A stretch of DNA of 64,000 nt, taken from assembly GCA_934754475.1 (NCBI GenBank), contig CAKVHV010000003.1:124001-188000 (forward strand). Direction: 5' to 3'. A program made the position numbers and the translations under genes. The notes below the pieces were generated by a model. It was given only the letters and a program-made list of their open reading frames with translations. It searched no databases and was not told the origin of the DNA. Source of the DNA: an uncultured Clostridia bacterium. GTDB taxonomy: Bacteria; Bacillota; Clostridia; Christensenellales; UBA1242. This document shows, piece by piece, positions 43,801 to 58,800 of this stretch (positions are counted from its first letter, which is position 1; every line of letters begins with the position of its first letter).

Positions 43801-46800
43801 GTAGAAAAAGTCGTTAAATCGGGCGACTCAGCGTTGTTCCACGACGAAAACGACAAACTTAAATTATATGCAAAACTCGAAGTGGAGTCTTACTACGTTT
43901 CTTTGAGTATCACCAATCCATTCAAAGATTCAAACTACATCGTCGAAACTATTGATGTTGGAAGTTTTGAAAAGAACGTCAAAGTTGGCGAAGAAAAATA
44001 CAATCAAGTAATGTACAAACTTTACGATAGACTAAGCAAAATCCTAAGCGATTATGTTTTGAGATACGAGACTTCCAAACTTACTGATGCTGATGGAAAC
44101 GAATACGAAGTAATCTCAAAATTAATTTTGAAAGGTTACTACTTGGACGGATTGTTTACAAGAACAGCAACTCCAATTGAATTTAACAAAGACACAACCT
44201 TGACAGGAACTTCTAATAATATTGTAATTGTAACCAAATGGGGTGCAAGTACAATCAATTTAGTCTATAAGAGTGACGAAGAAGGCAAGGAAACCAAGAA
44301 CTATTCAACAACCTATAGTTCGGCTATTCAATTCCAACCAAATACATTGTTTACTTATAGCAATGGTCTTGAAATCAAGAGTTGGTATATCAAATCTACA
44401 AACGAGAGTTTAAGTCCGCTATATTTCGAAACTCAAAGTTATTTGACCGGTCAAAACGGAAAATATGCAAACCTAGATACTTTGAGTGCAAACGGATATA
44501 TTACATGGAGTGATAGTGGTGTAGGAACTATTACTATTTATGCAAATACTCAACAAATTTGCGAAGTTTCTTACTATATTTATGACGGAAGTTCTACTCC
44601 AAGCGAAGCACTTTCTCTCAAACAAACTTTCCCACTTGGTGAACTTCCAAGTTTGTGTAGTGGTGTAAACTATGGCGACATGGTGTTTGAAGGCTGGTAC
44701 TACAAGGGCAAAAAAGTTACTTCAATCCCAGTTTCAAACTCAAACCCAAATGTAAGTTTGTATGCAAACTATACATACAAATATATAGTCAAAAATGTTA
44801 CTATTATTGACAATATTATTAGTTTTTCGGAACTAACTAATTATAGCAAGACTCTTGACCTTCTTGGTGTCCAAAAAGATGAAGAATCGGGTCTGTATAT
44901 TTGCAAAAACTACGATAGTGCTACCGATAAATACACATATGGAAACAAATTAACCTTGACTGCACCAAAGAGCGACGACATAACTATTCCAACTGGTTAT
45001 AACTACTATGGAATCAAGTTCATGAACGAAAACAAAGTTTATTCTTTGGCTGAAGTTAATGCGGAAATTACAAAAGCAGTAGATGGCACAAACTTTGAAA
45101 TTCAAACTTACTATACAAAAGAATATACTCTTAAATATCGACTTTCTGAAAATGATAATCAGACATTCGAAGACGATACTACAGACGAAAAAACTGAGAC
45201 CTATCAAGTAGGCTATGATAATGTTGCAATTAGCGAGATTACAATCAAGTATAGAGCTCAAAAACCAGCCTATACATTTATTGGTTGGAAGATTTTGTTG
45301 ACTGGCGGAACATTATCCGAAAAAACCTATGTGTTTGGCGAAAGTATTACACTTTCTACTACAGAAACAGTGCTACAACCAGTATTTGGCGCTCCTGAAG
45401 TAGGAACTATTGAAGTTATCATTCAATTAATAAAGAGTTCAACAGAAAGTAGTGTTTACAAATCAATAACCATTCACAATGGCGAAACTTATACATTCAA
45501 AGGAAGCAAGGACGACAAGGGCAATAGTATTAGTGACGAGTGGACTTCTGGCACACATGATTTGTATCGTTGGAAGGCAAACAGTACTGCCAAGTCTTAT
45601 CTAAACAAAGAATACTTTGAAATTGGCGATAGTTTTACTGTTCCACAAGCAATTTCAGAAAATCTAATCTTCTCATTCACTGGCGAATGGGTCAAAAAAT
45701 ATATTATAGAATTTACTCAAGATGCTGAGCATGTTTTGGCAGATTACACAACCAAATCTGTAACATTGCAAGAAGGTGTGGCATTTACTTTGTCAGAGAC
45801 ACCTACTATTTCAACTCCGGGGGTCACCTTCCAGTATTGGCTAGTTACAATCGGTGGCAAAGAAATCGAAATCAGTGTGGGTGAGACTATAGTCGTTACT
45901 ACAAATTCTGATTATAGATTTGACGGAGACTTAATCAACGGAACTCATTATTTGCCAATGCTAAAAGACCTTGAAAACACTTATATTTTGGTTGGTTCTT
46001 GGACAAGTGTTAAATACGATGTTACTCTAAACATTGTAGACCCACAAAATTCAAGCACCACATATACACTCAAACTAGTTGATGTTCCATATGGCACAAC
46101 AATTGGCAATCGTGAAATGCTTGACGCATCATTTAAATATCTTGACGAATCTAGCAAAGGATTAATTAGTACAGTCCTTGGACTTGAAAGCGATGCTCAA
46201 GGAATCCGTTGTTGGCAAGACAAAGACGGAAATATAGTTGAACTCAAAAACATTAGCGATAATTTGGAATTATATGCTGTTTGGGAAAATAAATTAACCG
46301 TAGAATATGCGGGAGAATCCACAGAATTTGGCTATTCTCAAGCAATTCCTACAACTTATCATTTGCCTGGCGACAAGATTACATTTAATAATGTTTTGAG
46401 TAGTATTTATCGCAAAGGATATATGACTGTATACTTTGCCGACGGAAAATACAATGTTATTCCTGGCACTGGAAAAGATTATTATCAATTAACCAAGTTT
46501 GGCATAACAAACAAAGATACTGGCAACTTGCTTGCCACACTCGAAATCGGCGAAGATAATTCATTCTCAAGTTTTGAAATCAATGCAAATATCACAATTA
46601 CTCCAATCTTTGAGAGTATTAGCAAAGTTACATTCAAAGACAACACCACCGACGGTGGCGGTCAAATCATTTTTGAAGATAGCCAAGAAAAATATCTTGT
46701 GTTTGTAAGAACTGGCATGACTTTGGAATTGGAAGACTTCAGTGCAAGTCGTACAGGCTTTGCATTTGTCGGCTGGAACGAAGACAAGACTAGCGAAACC

Positions 46801-49800
46801 GCACAAGACTCAGTTGCTGGTAATGGACAAGAAATCACCGTTTATGCTGTTTGGGCTAGCACAAGAAAAGCCAAATTTGTTTTGCAAATTCAAAATGTAG
46901 GCGGGGTTGACTCTGTTACATTATTTGAATTATCTCTTACAAAACTAAACAAAATTAACATGTCTACTTTGCAAAGTTATTTGGATGATTCATCCAAGAA
47001 TGGAAACTTCCTTAAGATTAGCAATCTTCAAGATTTAGGACATCCAGCATATATTTACAATGCCAAGAGATTCTATCTTGACGGATTTAATGTGACCGAC
47101 AATTCAAACACCAAAACTCTATATAGTCTAAATGATTTGTGTAGTGTTGACTTCGGCTCGTCAAACTTTAATGTAAGCGAAGATGTTACAGTAATTCTTA
47201 ATACTTATGATATATTCTCTATTACTTATATAAATTCCTTTGATGCTACAAGTGGCATTAACGAAATTGATTACTTTGTATCTAATGAGAAGATTTCGGG
47301 CAAGTTAGTCTCTGACGGAAAATTTGAAACTCTAATTTTGCCAAATCAACTAACTAACCCATCAGTTACAAGACCTAATTATTCTCCAGCATACTGGTCT
47401 AGTTCTCCAAATGAATATAATCAAGATAGTGCAACCAAGTACTACTTTAGTAATAGTGGTTCTTTGACACTTGAAAGTACTCAACTCAAGACTATTTCCC
47501 GAAGCCTAAGAGAGAAAAATTCCCAAAATTACAATCTATACTTGATGTGGGAATACAAAAATATTAATGTTAATATTAACTTAATCGCAACTCTCAAAGA
47601 GACTGATGCTGACGACCAAGAAGAGACAGTTCTTACTGACCCATATGTAGAATATAGCAAGTCTACAAATGGTTCGGATATTAAGTTTGTCAATGTTCCA
47701 AACTTTATCTACGTTAGCGATGGCTACAGCGGAAGAACTAGAATGTTTAATCAAAACAACTATCTATTCAACAAAGCAGACTCTCCTATAATCGCTCAAG
47801 TTAAATACAACTCAACAATTTATCTAAGTGCACAATACAACAATAACTTTGTACGTAATACATCTGTAGGCGGATACAAACTTGTTGGATTTACAAAAAA
47901 TCTATACAAACTCGGCGAAACCTGTGATAGTTCAAATATCTATCGCTTGGAAAGAAGCATTACAGTAAATGACGACATTCTTACAAATGGCGAACTAATA
48001 CTTTATCCATATTACGAATTACAATCGTCTCAAACGATATATGTTTATGCTATAAACGGAACAGCACAAGTAAAAGTTACAACTTCGGCAGTTTCGGGCT
48101 ACGTTCAAACCCCATCAAATAGCGATACAGACGAACAAATTGCATTCAATAGCTATACAGTTAATAGATTTACTCAAATCGTAATTACTGCAAACAAATC
48201 AGATAGCGGTTATGTGTTCAAAGAATTCCACAAAGACGATACACTTATTGCAACTATCTTAGATAACGAACTTTCGCTTGATTGTTCACAATTCTTTGAT
48301 GGAACACAAGAATATAATGTAAATGATATACAAATCCATTACGAACCAATCGAAGTCAAAGTTACTATGAATTTGGATTACAAATATAATTTAAAATCAG
48401 GTAATGATGATGGCTCAATCAATTTTAGCGGTACAGACAAAAATGGCACTGGATTTACTGGCACCGTCAATACAGACAACTTAAATTATACAATTAGAAT
48501 TGCAAGTAATAGCGGATTTGTGTACACAATCAGTGCTAGTACATATTATAACTATCAATTCTATTTGGATAGTGGATATACTAGACCACTTGAAAGTGTA
48601 GACGGAAAAACTATACTTGTATCTGACTTAGATATTACTTATGGTGCAGAAAATACAGCAACACTATATATCCTTGCTACTCCAAAAACTTACCAAGTTA
48701 GCTTTAATATTAACAAAGGCACACTTACTCAATCTTCAAAACTTAGAGCGACAACAAATACTCTTTTTGCTGATTGTGACAATGTTTTGTTTGATGTAGC
48801 GGGCGGAACTGCATATGTTTATGTAGGTTCATATCTTGACCTTCCAACCAAAAATACTATTAGTACAAATCCAATGAACCTAAGTTATCCAAATGTAATA
48901 TTCCTAGGTTTCTATGTTCAAGGCGACCAGTCAAGAACAATACAATCTAACTACACAGTAACATCAAATACAATATTTAACGAACTATACTCAGATAGTG
49001 TTGTTATCATGCAATACAATTATTTGGGTAGAACCACTATGGTTAGTTACCAAGCGGGTAGCGAAGTAATTATTGGTGATGGTGTAGACCAAAGTGCATT
49101 TGATATTGCTTATGAGTTTATTCATTGGAAACATGGCTCTAATACATATAATTTTGGCGACAAAATTACTATCCAAAATTCGATGATTTTGGAAGGTGTT
49201 TTCCAAGGCAAAGATATAACCTTTGAATATATTTACAATACCGGCTCCGACCAAACAACTTACGAAGATACTTCCAAATATGGTCAAGATTATGTTCTTA
49301 TTTCCGAAGAAGACAATAAGCTTACTAATTTGCAAACCTACTTAACCAAATATATCTACGGATGGAAATATACATACTCAGTAGGTGAAGAAACTAGAGA
49401 CATTACATTCAAGGCAGGAACTACAATTCCATTTACTTCATGGCTAGGCTTTGAGTATAGCGAAACTAACAAAACTATTACATTAAATGCGGTTTACTTT
49501 AATAAGTATCAGTATCAAATCGAATATGATACAACAAATGTTAGCAACGCTGGAGAATTTAGTCCTCAAAACTATGTAGTAAAATCAAATAGCGAACAAG
49601 ATTTGTCCTTTGCAGACGAATTGCTATTTAGAATTAACTCAGTTCAACCACAAAATTCAAATGCTAATTTAATCTTTACACAATACTCTGTCAAAGTATC
49701 TACCGATGGCGGTACAACTTTTGACGATGACACAACAAATCTAAACCTAGTTGCTGGCGGAAAACTAAAACTAGTAAGTCCAACCCAAAGCAACCTAGGC

Positions 49801-52800
49801 ACTACAATTGTATATAGACTAACCCCTAACTTTGAATCAAATGTAGGAAGCCTATCTGTTACTTTTGATATAACAAACCCAGTAGACAATTCAAGTTTGT
49901 CAAATAATACTCTTGTAGGTGACACAAAGACTTTAAGTCAAATTAATACTTTCACATTCTATACAAATACACTCTTTACAGATGATTATTTGCCTAAGAT
50001 TACTACATCCGCTGGAAATAATATCGCCAACTTTGAAATCCAAAAACAAAATCTAACTTTTGGATTGCAATTAGATATTGACTGGCATGCTTATGGACTA
50101 GTAGGATATATGGCATCTGTTTATAGCGACGACACCAACTTTACTCTCAAAGAGTTTAGATTTGGAGTCGAAGGCGATGAGAGAAATCTCAAAGGTGTAT
50201 ACAAATTACAATTAAGCCCAATTTGGGAAAAGAAATATGTAATCAATTACTTCGATGATTTAAACCGTGAAGTAACCGAACTCAGACAATATATTGATTA
50301 CTCAAGCGATTTAACCAAACTTTCTACTCACGGAAACATTTCTCCAAGTGACCTAAGTGGTTCACATCAGGTTAGTGACTTCTTGAAAGAAAACCACGAG
50401 TGGATAGGCTATACAAATATCGCAAATGACCATGTTATCACATCTCTTAAATCGGATGCAGATAGAGCAGTAGTTCTATTTGAAAATAACGAAATATCTT
50501 GTGTTTATGCTATAGATAGAGTTATAAATTTGTATCCAGCACAAGCACTAAAATACAAAGTTAAATTTGCTACATATCTACTTGGCGAAACCACTCAAGA
50601 TTTGAGCGAATTTACTATGGCTGACAAGTACGAATCGGGCGAAGCACTCTCAATTTATTTGGGAAGCAAAATTACTCTACCTGATTTGGATACTTTGTAT
50701 ACCAGCCGAAACAGCGAAAAATATGAATTTGTTGGATTTGCTGACAAACAGAATTCCGACACATATATCGAAACCGAATATGAATTCAATATAAATAATG
50801 CTAATAATGACGGCACTATTACTCTTTTCGCAAACTTCCAAAGAAAAACTATCACTGTTACATTCTCATTTAGTGATCTAAATGCCAGAGATATTGAGAA
50901 ATTGGGTAATTATACATTCCAACTTCAAAAACAATATGGCGACCAAATTGACTTGAGTTATTCATATAACGAAGACGGAACTTATACATTTGTTAATAAT
51001 AATTCTCTAAGTTCTAGCGATGATAGTTTACAAAATGTAGTCAATCAAATTGTTAAAGATTTTGACTATTTCAAACTTTCAAAAATATTAGTAGGTGGAA
51101 GTCAAATTGACCTAAAAGAAAATTTGATTCTTACAGAAAATCTCAATATTTCATTAGAATTTGAGCCTATTTATAGATTGCAATACTATATGTATTTTAA
51201 CAAGGATGAATTCTATTATGACGACCCATCTGAAGGAAAAATTTATCCAAACGAAAAAGGACTTTTGGGCGAACAGATTATTGAGAAAGGCATAACTTAT
51301 TCAGCCAAATATAATATAGATAAGATTGTAATGCCGGGTGTTGTACTTAGTTGTTGGTCATATGATGGAAAAACCGACTTCTTTGATGAGAATGGATACA
51401 CAACTATTAATGCCTTTACCGAATCAAACATGACCGAAGACTATAGAATTAAATTGTGGATTAAGTACGAGACAAATTATACAGTTAATATTCACTATTT
51501 CAATTCGTTTGAAGATATGATAGCGGGCAAATATGCGGATAATTATGACGGTTGTGAAAAAAGTGTAATTTCAGTTGATACAACATATGATGAACACGTT
51601 ACAATTGGTGTTTCTTTTGATGATGTATTGTCTTCAGTATTCAATAGAAAGATTGAAGAAATGAACTTAGAGATTAATGGTAAAACTATCAAAAATCTAA
51701 CCGAATTGTTTAGTGTATTTGAAGACCAAAAATATACAAACTATGGTCTTGCGAAAGTTGAAGGGAAACTATATTCGCTATCTCAGTATGTCAAAAATGA
51801 CACAGGTGTTGACGATGTTTATTATGTTAAAACATATTCAAATGTAACCCCACTTGTCAACGACCTATATCTTGTATATTCTCCAATGAAATTTACCATT
51901 ACACTTAATACTATGGTTGGAGATTTAGTTAACGACGATTTTGTATATAGCGAAAGTTTCAAAAATCAAAATATCGAAGCCGAATATGCTTTGGAAAAAG
52001 AAAATAATGGAACTATAGCCGAAGATAAACGTGTAGTTGTTGACAAAAATATTTGGTCAACCAGTACTCTATCTTTGGATATGACAAACGCAATATATCT
52101 TATCAATAGTAACTACTTCAAAGCAGATACAAATAAATATTCATCCAAATATTATGATTTTGTTGGCTGGAAGATTAGAATTGCAACTACCGATGAGACC
52201 ACAAATGTAACGACCTATTCGTTCCAAGAATTAGCGGGCTCTGGTCTATCTGTAACAACAGACGGACAGGATAGATACCTAGGTGTTACTGGCTTTGGAA
52301 GTAACATGAACATAGTAGCATGCTTTGTTCCAAAGAAAATTACCGCCGAAGTAACCGTAAAATCTGTTGACAATTTGGGTGACGAACTAAAACTCAAATT
52401 CACCGACAAGTCGTCGAATGCGGAAATATCCACACAAGAGTCTGTAGATAGTGTAAACCATGCAACCAAGTATACAATGCAAGTTGTTCAAAATTCATGG
52501 ATTATAATCGAATCTTTAAATGACACTTATGGAATTTCGTTAGTATCCTACTCTGGATACAACTTTGGATATAGCAATCCAGTCCAAACCGAAATTAATA
52601 TCCCAACATCATATGCCGATGATGACGGTGTATTTAGAATGACAATCACTCTTGATTATCATGACACAAAGGCTGTTTATTTCAATGTAACAAATGATGA
52701 TAATAAAAAATATGTAGGTAATTTGTCAGAAGTTAAATATAGCCTTAATGGTCACGAACTATCCACAAAAAATATTATTCCTACAAACTATAGTATAGTC

Positions 52801-55800
52801 AGTGACCACGGCAATGTCTACTTTACCAAAAAAGTAATGCTTCCAAAAAATGCAGTTCTTGCTACAGATTTTGCCAAATTAACACTTAATAACTATACTT
52901 TGAAATCTTGGGATATGTACGACGAAGCATCTAATATATCAGCATTTTCAGGTATTACCCTTACTTCAGATATTTATCTCAAGGCCAATTACGAAGCCAG
53001 AGAAATCACCATTGAATATGTAATAGATAATAATGGCTCAAAGACAACCCTTCTTGGAATGGATAAAGCATATACAAAGGCTCTATATGGCAGTAAAATA
53101 ACTCTACCTTATATCATTGTTGAAATGGGAAGTAGAGTTACAACCGGTTTTGCTAGAAATGGTGCAAGTTTCAAATTTGGCGGAGAATTTACAATTTCTA
53201 GTCAAAATAATGCCGAATTAAATGGTGTACTTACACTAGAAGTTACAACAATCGAATTCTATTATATTAGATTTACGACGGATGGCACAACATTTGAATT
53301 GCCAACTAGATATTATCCACAAGACAATTCGGTTAAGATTGCCGAACAAATGATTAAAATTGATGCTGATGCTGGCATAAGTTATTACTACAAGTCGCTA
53401 GATAGTGTTCAAAATACTATTACTGATATGAAAATTCTAACAGATGGCTACTTGATGCCAAACGAATATACAATTCCAATTCCAACCCACGAAATCTCAT
53501 CATCAGATAATGTTACATTTATCGGTTGGAAGACCAAGTCAAACAAAGTTTGTGAGAATGGTGACACTTATGAGTGTAATTCAAACGATGCCGAAAACGG
53601 AATAATTACATTTAGTGCTATTAATAGCAATGTAATCAAAGTCGTATTCTATATTACAAACCCAGTAGATAAGACCGAATTAAAACTTACAACAAATACA
53701 AACAAAGAACCAAGTCTAACCGAAATTAATATCTTGGTTGACAAGGAAGAAAATTCTGTACTTATTGATTACATCGCCGCAAACGAAAACCATGCACAAT
53801 TTAACGTAAAATATGTTAGTGGAAATAATAATACAACCAGATACTTTGTTAAATCCCAAATCTTAGAAAAATATTTGGGCAAAAACTACAAGTTCTATGG
53901 TTGGTCGACCGAAGCTAAAACAGCTTATAGCGATATTTCACAATTTATTAGTGATTCAAGTGCAGTTAGTTATTATGATAACAATTTTGCAAAACTAAGT
54001 GACAAAGATATTGCTCAAAAATTGCAAGAAGCTATCAAAACATCCAAAACATTCTATGCAGTTTGGGAAAACAAATTCTCAGTTGAATTTGTAGACAATA
54101 GGGGTGATGAAAATTCCACCGGCACAGTTGTCTCCAAGGAATTCTACGGCAAGGGCGAACAAATCCAGTTCCCAGAACAAAAATCAATTGCCAATACCGA
54201 AGACAACCGCAAAATCACTGGCTGGAAATCTGAAAGTTATGAAATCAACTATCCAAACCCAAGTCTAAGTGTTGTTAATGGCTCAAACGAAAACCTAAGA
54301 TTTGTTCCAATCTGGTCTCAAGGCTACAAATTAACATTTAATATGGGCTTTGATGACAAGAAAACTTTGATTCAAGAAATCTTCAAAAGTTATGCGTCCA
54401 ATGCCGATGCAGACAATATTGATGCTGGTCTAGGATACCCATACTTTGAAGATGTTAGCCAAGTTACAGGCGCAGGTTCGAGTGTAACTATTAATGGAAA
54501 AACATATTATTCAAGCTATACTCTAAGTGATTTCTTAACAGAAAATCAGATTATCAATCTAAGTGCCTTCAAGCCTATTGATACAGGAATTTATCCATCG
54601 AATATAATTCTAAATAATGCAACATGGCTAAATAGTTATTACAAGTTTGTTGGTTGGAAATTAGGCGAGAAAACACTTTCAAAAGACGAGATTGCAAACT
54701 TCCAAATTAGTGTTCTCACCGAAAATAGTACGGACATTGAACTAGTTGCTGTTTGGGAAGCGGTAGAATTTAGTGTAGACTTCTACGCAAACGAAGCACA
54801 TGCTCAAAGTGGTCAAAAAGACTTGATTAAATACACTTTGTCATATAGTTTCGAAAATTTGATTACCGTTCCAAGTGAAACATTCGGAACTGAGATTAAG
54901 AAAAATAACGAAGTTATCTTTGGTGGCGATGCCCAAGAACTCAAAAAGTTATTCCCAAATAGTGGATTTAGACAAAATGGTTGGAAGATTGTTGACGGAG
55001 TAACTATGGATAGAAGTGTTTATATAATTAATAACCTTCGAATTATTCCAACTTATGAGACCGAATATATAATTATATTCAAAAACGTTAGGGGAAGCGA
55101 ACTTACATCAATTCCTAGACAATATGTAATAAATGGCGAAAATATAGAGTTTGACAAAACTCAACTTACTCAAATGAAAGTATCCAAGATGTATTACTAC
55201 CAAGGTAGTAGCGATGATACCAAAGTAGACTTGTTTACTCGTCCAGAAAATACCGAAAATTATAGCGCACTTCCAACCGAACTTCTTTTCGATGTGGATA
55301 ACTTCTACACTGAAAAAATTGGCGAATACTACTATGGCTATATCTACTTAGATATTAGTTTGTCACTCACAATCAATGTTCCAAATGTTAATTTTGGAAA
55401 GGCAAACGAGAATGAGTGGACTTCGTCTACTTTGTCAATCATGCCAGAGTCAACCTATGAGTTTGACGGAAACAAAATAACTCTTGGTGGCTCAGAAGTA
55501 TTTAGTTTTGACTTAAGTGGATATACAAATAACCCAGAATTGCTTGGCTGGTTCTATTATGAAAGCAATCAGAGTGCAAATGGCTGGTATAACTACTCAA
55601 GTAATCCAAGAATTCCAAATGCTTACTTGCTTGACGACTTAGACTATGCTATCAAATCATTTAGTATCAAGATTGATGGCGGAAAAGTTAATATAACAAT
55701 CGTTACAAAAAATAACACCTACAATCTTACAAATGTTGATTCGTCAATCAATGTATTTGCAAAACTTGTAACCAAAAATACAATCAAACTAGAAAATGCC

Positions 55801-58800
55801 GATGCGTGCGATTTTGCAGTACTTGAATATACAAATTCAAGTTATTCTCAAGTAAACCCTTTAGATGGCAATTCTTCAAGCGATATTCTAGGCTATGAAT
55901 TCAAGACTGTTTACAACTCATGCAATTACACCAAATTTAGACTAACAACTGTCGGTTATCAACTCGAAGAAATTGGAAATATCAGTGGCTTTGTGTCTAC
56001 TAACAAGACAACACAAAAAGTTACTCTAAATAATAACGATGGCGAAAGAATCACTCTTAAAGCCGAAATTAACAAGTCAACTAGTACGTCAATCGAAGAT
56101 TTGCAATTGACTTATGATATTTCACTCGGATATTGTATCGAAAACAATAAGACTTATGTTCTCAAAATCAATCCTGTTACTTATAACGTAACATACGTAA
56201 CAGATAGCGACTCAGGAACGATTAAAAAGTTAACATATCCTTATGACTTTGATGAAACCAAAAATAGTGCCGAAAATACAGATTCAGTACTAATGCAAAC
56301 AACCGATTATATCTATGTTGGCGGTCAAAAAACCAACCTAGTAATTTTGCATTATTATGTAGAAAATTTTGACGGAAAAACCAAAGTTGTATTTATCGAC
56401 GTTCCATATGGCACAAATATTAATATCTCTGTTGAGCCAAACAACGATATGCTTATGCACTTTGCAGGCTATAATAAGTCTACAAACAAAGGCATAACCG
56501 AAAATGGCGCAGTACTTACATTTAGACCATACGAAATTGACGAATACAACAACATTGTCACAAATATAGTTGTCGATGTCTTGTTTGAAACCAACAAAAT
56601 TGATAGTATCGAACTAGTACTTGACTTTGATACTAAATTAATTGGAAACAGTGGTGCATGGTTTAATGCAATAAGTAATTACAACAAAAAGACAAGCAAG
56701 ACTTATGTCGAAAATGGCAATACTTATACAAACTACCAAGTTGTTTGGGAAGATGTATCAAGTTTGCTAAGTGGCTTGGATATTGCTTGGAATAAACTTG
56801 CGGGCGAAGATGTTACAGATTTGCTTGGCGCTCTCAAAGTTGCTTATCACGAAAAATTCGACAAAATTCTTCCAGTTTCTCAAACGATTGAAGGTTCAAT
56901 CCAAGACCTTGACAAATTGCTTCAATACTTCTGGATGTCGGATAGTGACAACTGGTTTACAGTAACCAAGACTTTTGATAACTACAATTCAAGTAGCGAA
57001 GGAGTACTTATCCAAAACGACTCCAATTTCTACTTGTATGGCACAGATAATCAAACCGTAAGATTACATTACAATATGACCAAAGCGATACTTGTCAACT
57101 TTGATACTTCAACTATTGACTACGTAGATGAATCAACTCAATATAATGTAAGTAGAGCGAAAGTTTCACTTGAAGACAATAGCCCAAGTACACTAGACCA
57201 AGTAAACAAATATGTATTTGCGTATAAAGACCCAGGATACGAGTACATAAGCGATTATGTAAATGGCACAGAGTACAAACAACTTTCTGTTAAGTTCCAA
57301 TTGGGTAGCAATATCAAATTCATTGTTAACCCAGACGATGCAACTTCTGAACACGTTGCATATACCATTAGTGAAAATGATTGGAATGTTCTAAATAGAG
57401 CCGAATTCCCAGCCGACTTTGATAGAGCCGATAACTATGTAAGCATCGACTCAACCAAGTCAAACGTAGACGATATGTTTGCAACTAATAGTCAAAATTA
57501 TAACTTGCCACTCATTAATTTGCAGGCATCTGTTAGACCACAAACATACAATATCTTCTTCTATAACGATAACGATAGCGTAATCGGTTCAATCAGAATC
57601 GCTTATGACGAAGGGATTGACGAAGTGCATTACATGTACAATTTGCAGTCGCTATATGACTCGGATGTACACTCTATGTACAAGTTCCTAAAGGATGGAG
57701 ACCAAGAACGTAATTTCCGTAGTTCTTATGATACAGGTGAATATTATGGTGAACTCACCAAAATCTTCAAGTTCTGGTCAACTTCCAAAAATGGAGCAAA
57801 CCAAAATCCAAAAGACATAAGTCTACACAATTCAGACTTCTCAGACATCAACTTGTATGCAAATTATGTAGATGCGACTCCAATTAGATTTGTTAAGTTT
57901 GACGAAGAAGGAAAAGAAGAAACATATACTTTGTATCTAGCACCAATAGACTTTGAAAATTCAAAGACATTGCCAGACCAATTTGGTCGTGTATATGGCT
58001 TTACTTTAGTAATTGATGAACTCGAAAGTCAATCCAAATTCTTAGGCAATGCGGACGAAGTTTATCTCAAAGGCAAAGATAACAAGTCCAATTACGATAA
58101 CGAAGTAAGCTTTATTTGGCACTTGTCCAATGCCGACAAGAGCGATTCAGAGCAGTACGAAGAAAGTACTGGCACATATATTGTTTATCCAAAGTATATT
58201 AAGACTTTGAATATTGGCGCTCACTATACAGACAAGTCAAAGAATGTCGGTGAGTATTCGCTAACCCTTTCTACCTTGGGTGGAAAATACGAAGTTAGCA
58301 TGTCGGATAGTGGCAATTTGGTTATTACAAATATTTTGGAATCTGGTCTATATAAGGCAAACGAAACAAATAACTTAAGCAAATCTGACGATAGTGCTAA
58401 TTTGGAAATTCAAGCATACACATACTTGGATTATAGATTTGCTATGTGGATGATTGACGGAAACAACGTAAATGCCGAAAATCATAGCGAAGGATACAAA
58501 GTATCAACAAGTATCAAATTCTTACGTTACAAAGATACAACCGCTTATCCACATTATAATGCGATGTTTAGTGTCGCTCAATCAGACCAAGGCAAACGCA
58601 TTGTAATAGACTCAAATAACAATTCGTCTGAGACTTCGGCATACTTCCCATTCATCAACGAAACTTTGTCTCAAAAGTATATCCAAGAATCCGACGGATA
58701 TAAGATTAAATATACAAGTTTGGAAACCAGTGATGGCAAAGTTACTTCAACATTGGTGGTTTACCAAAACGATGTAAATAACAAAATCTATACTATTACT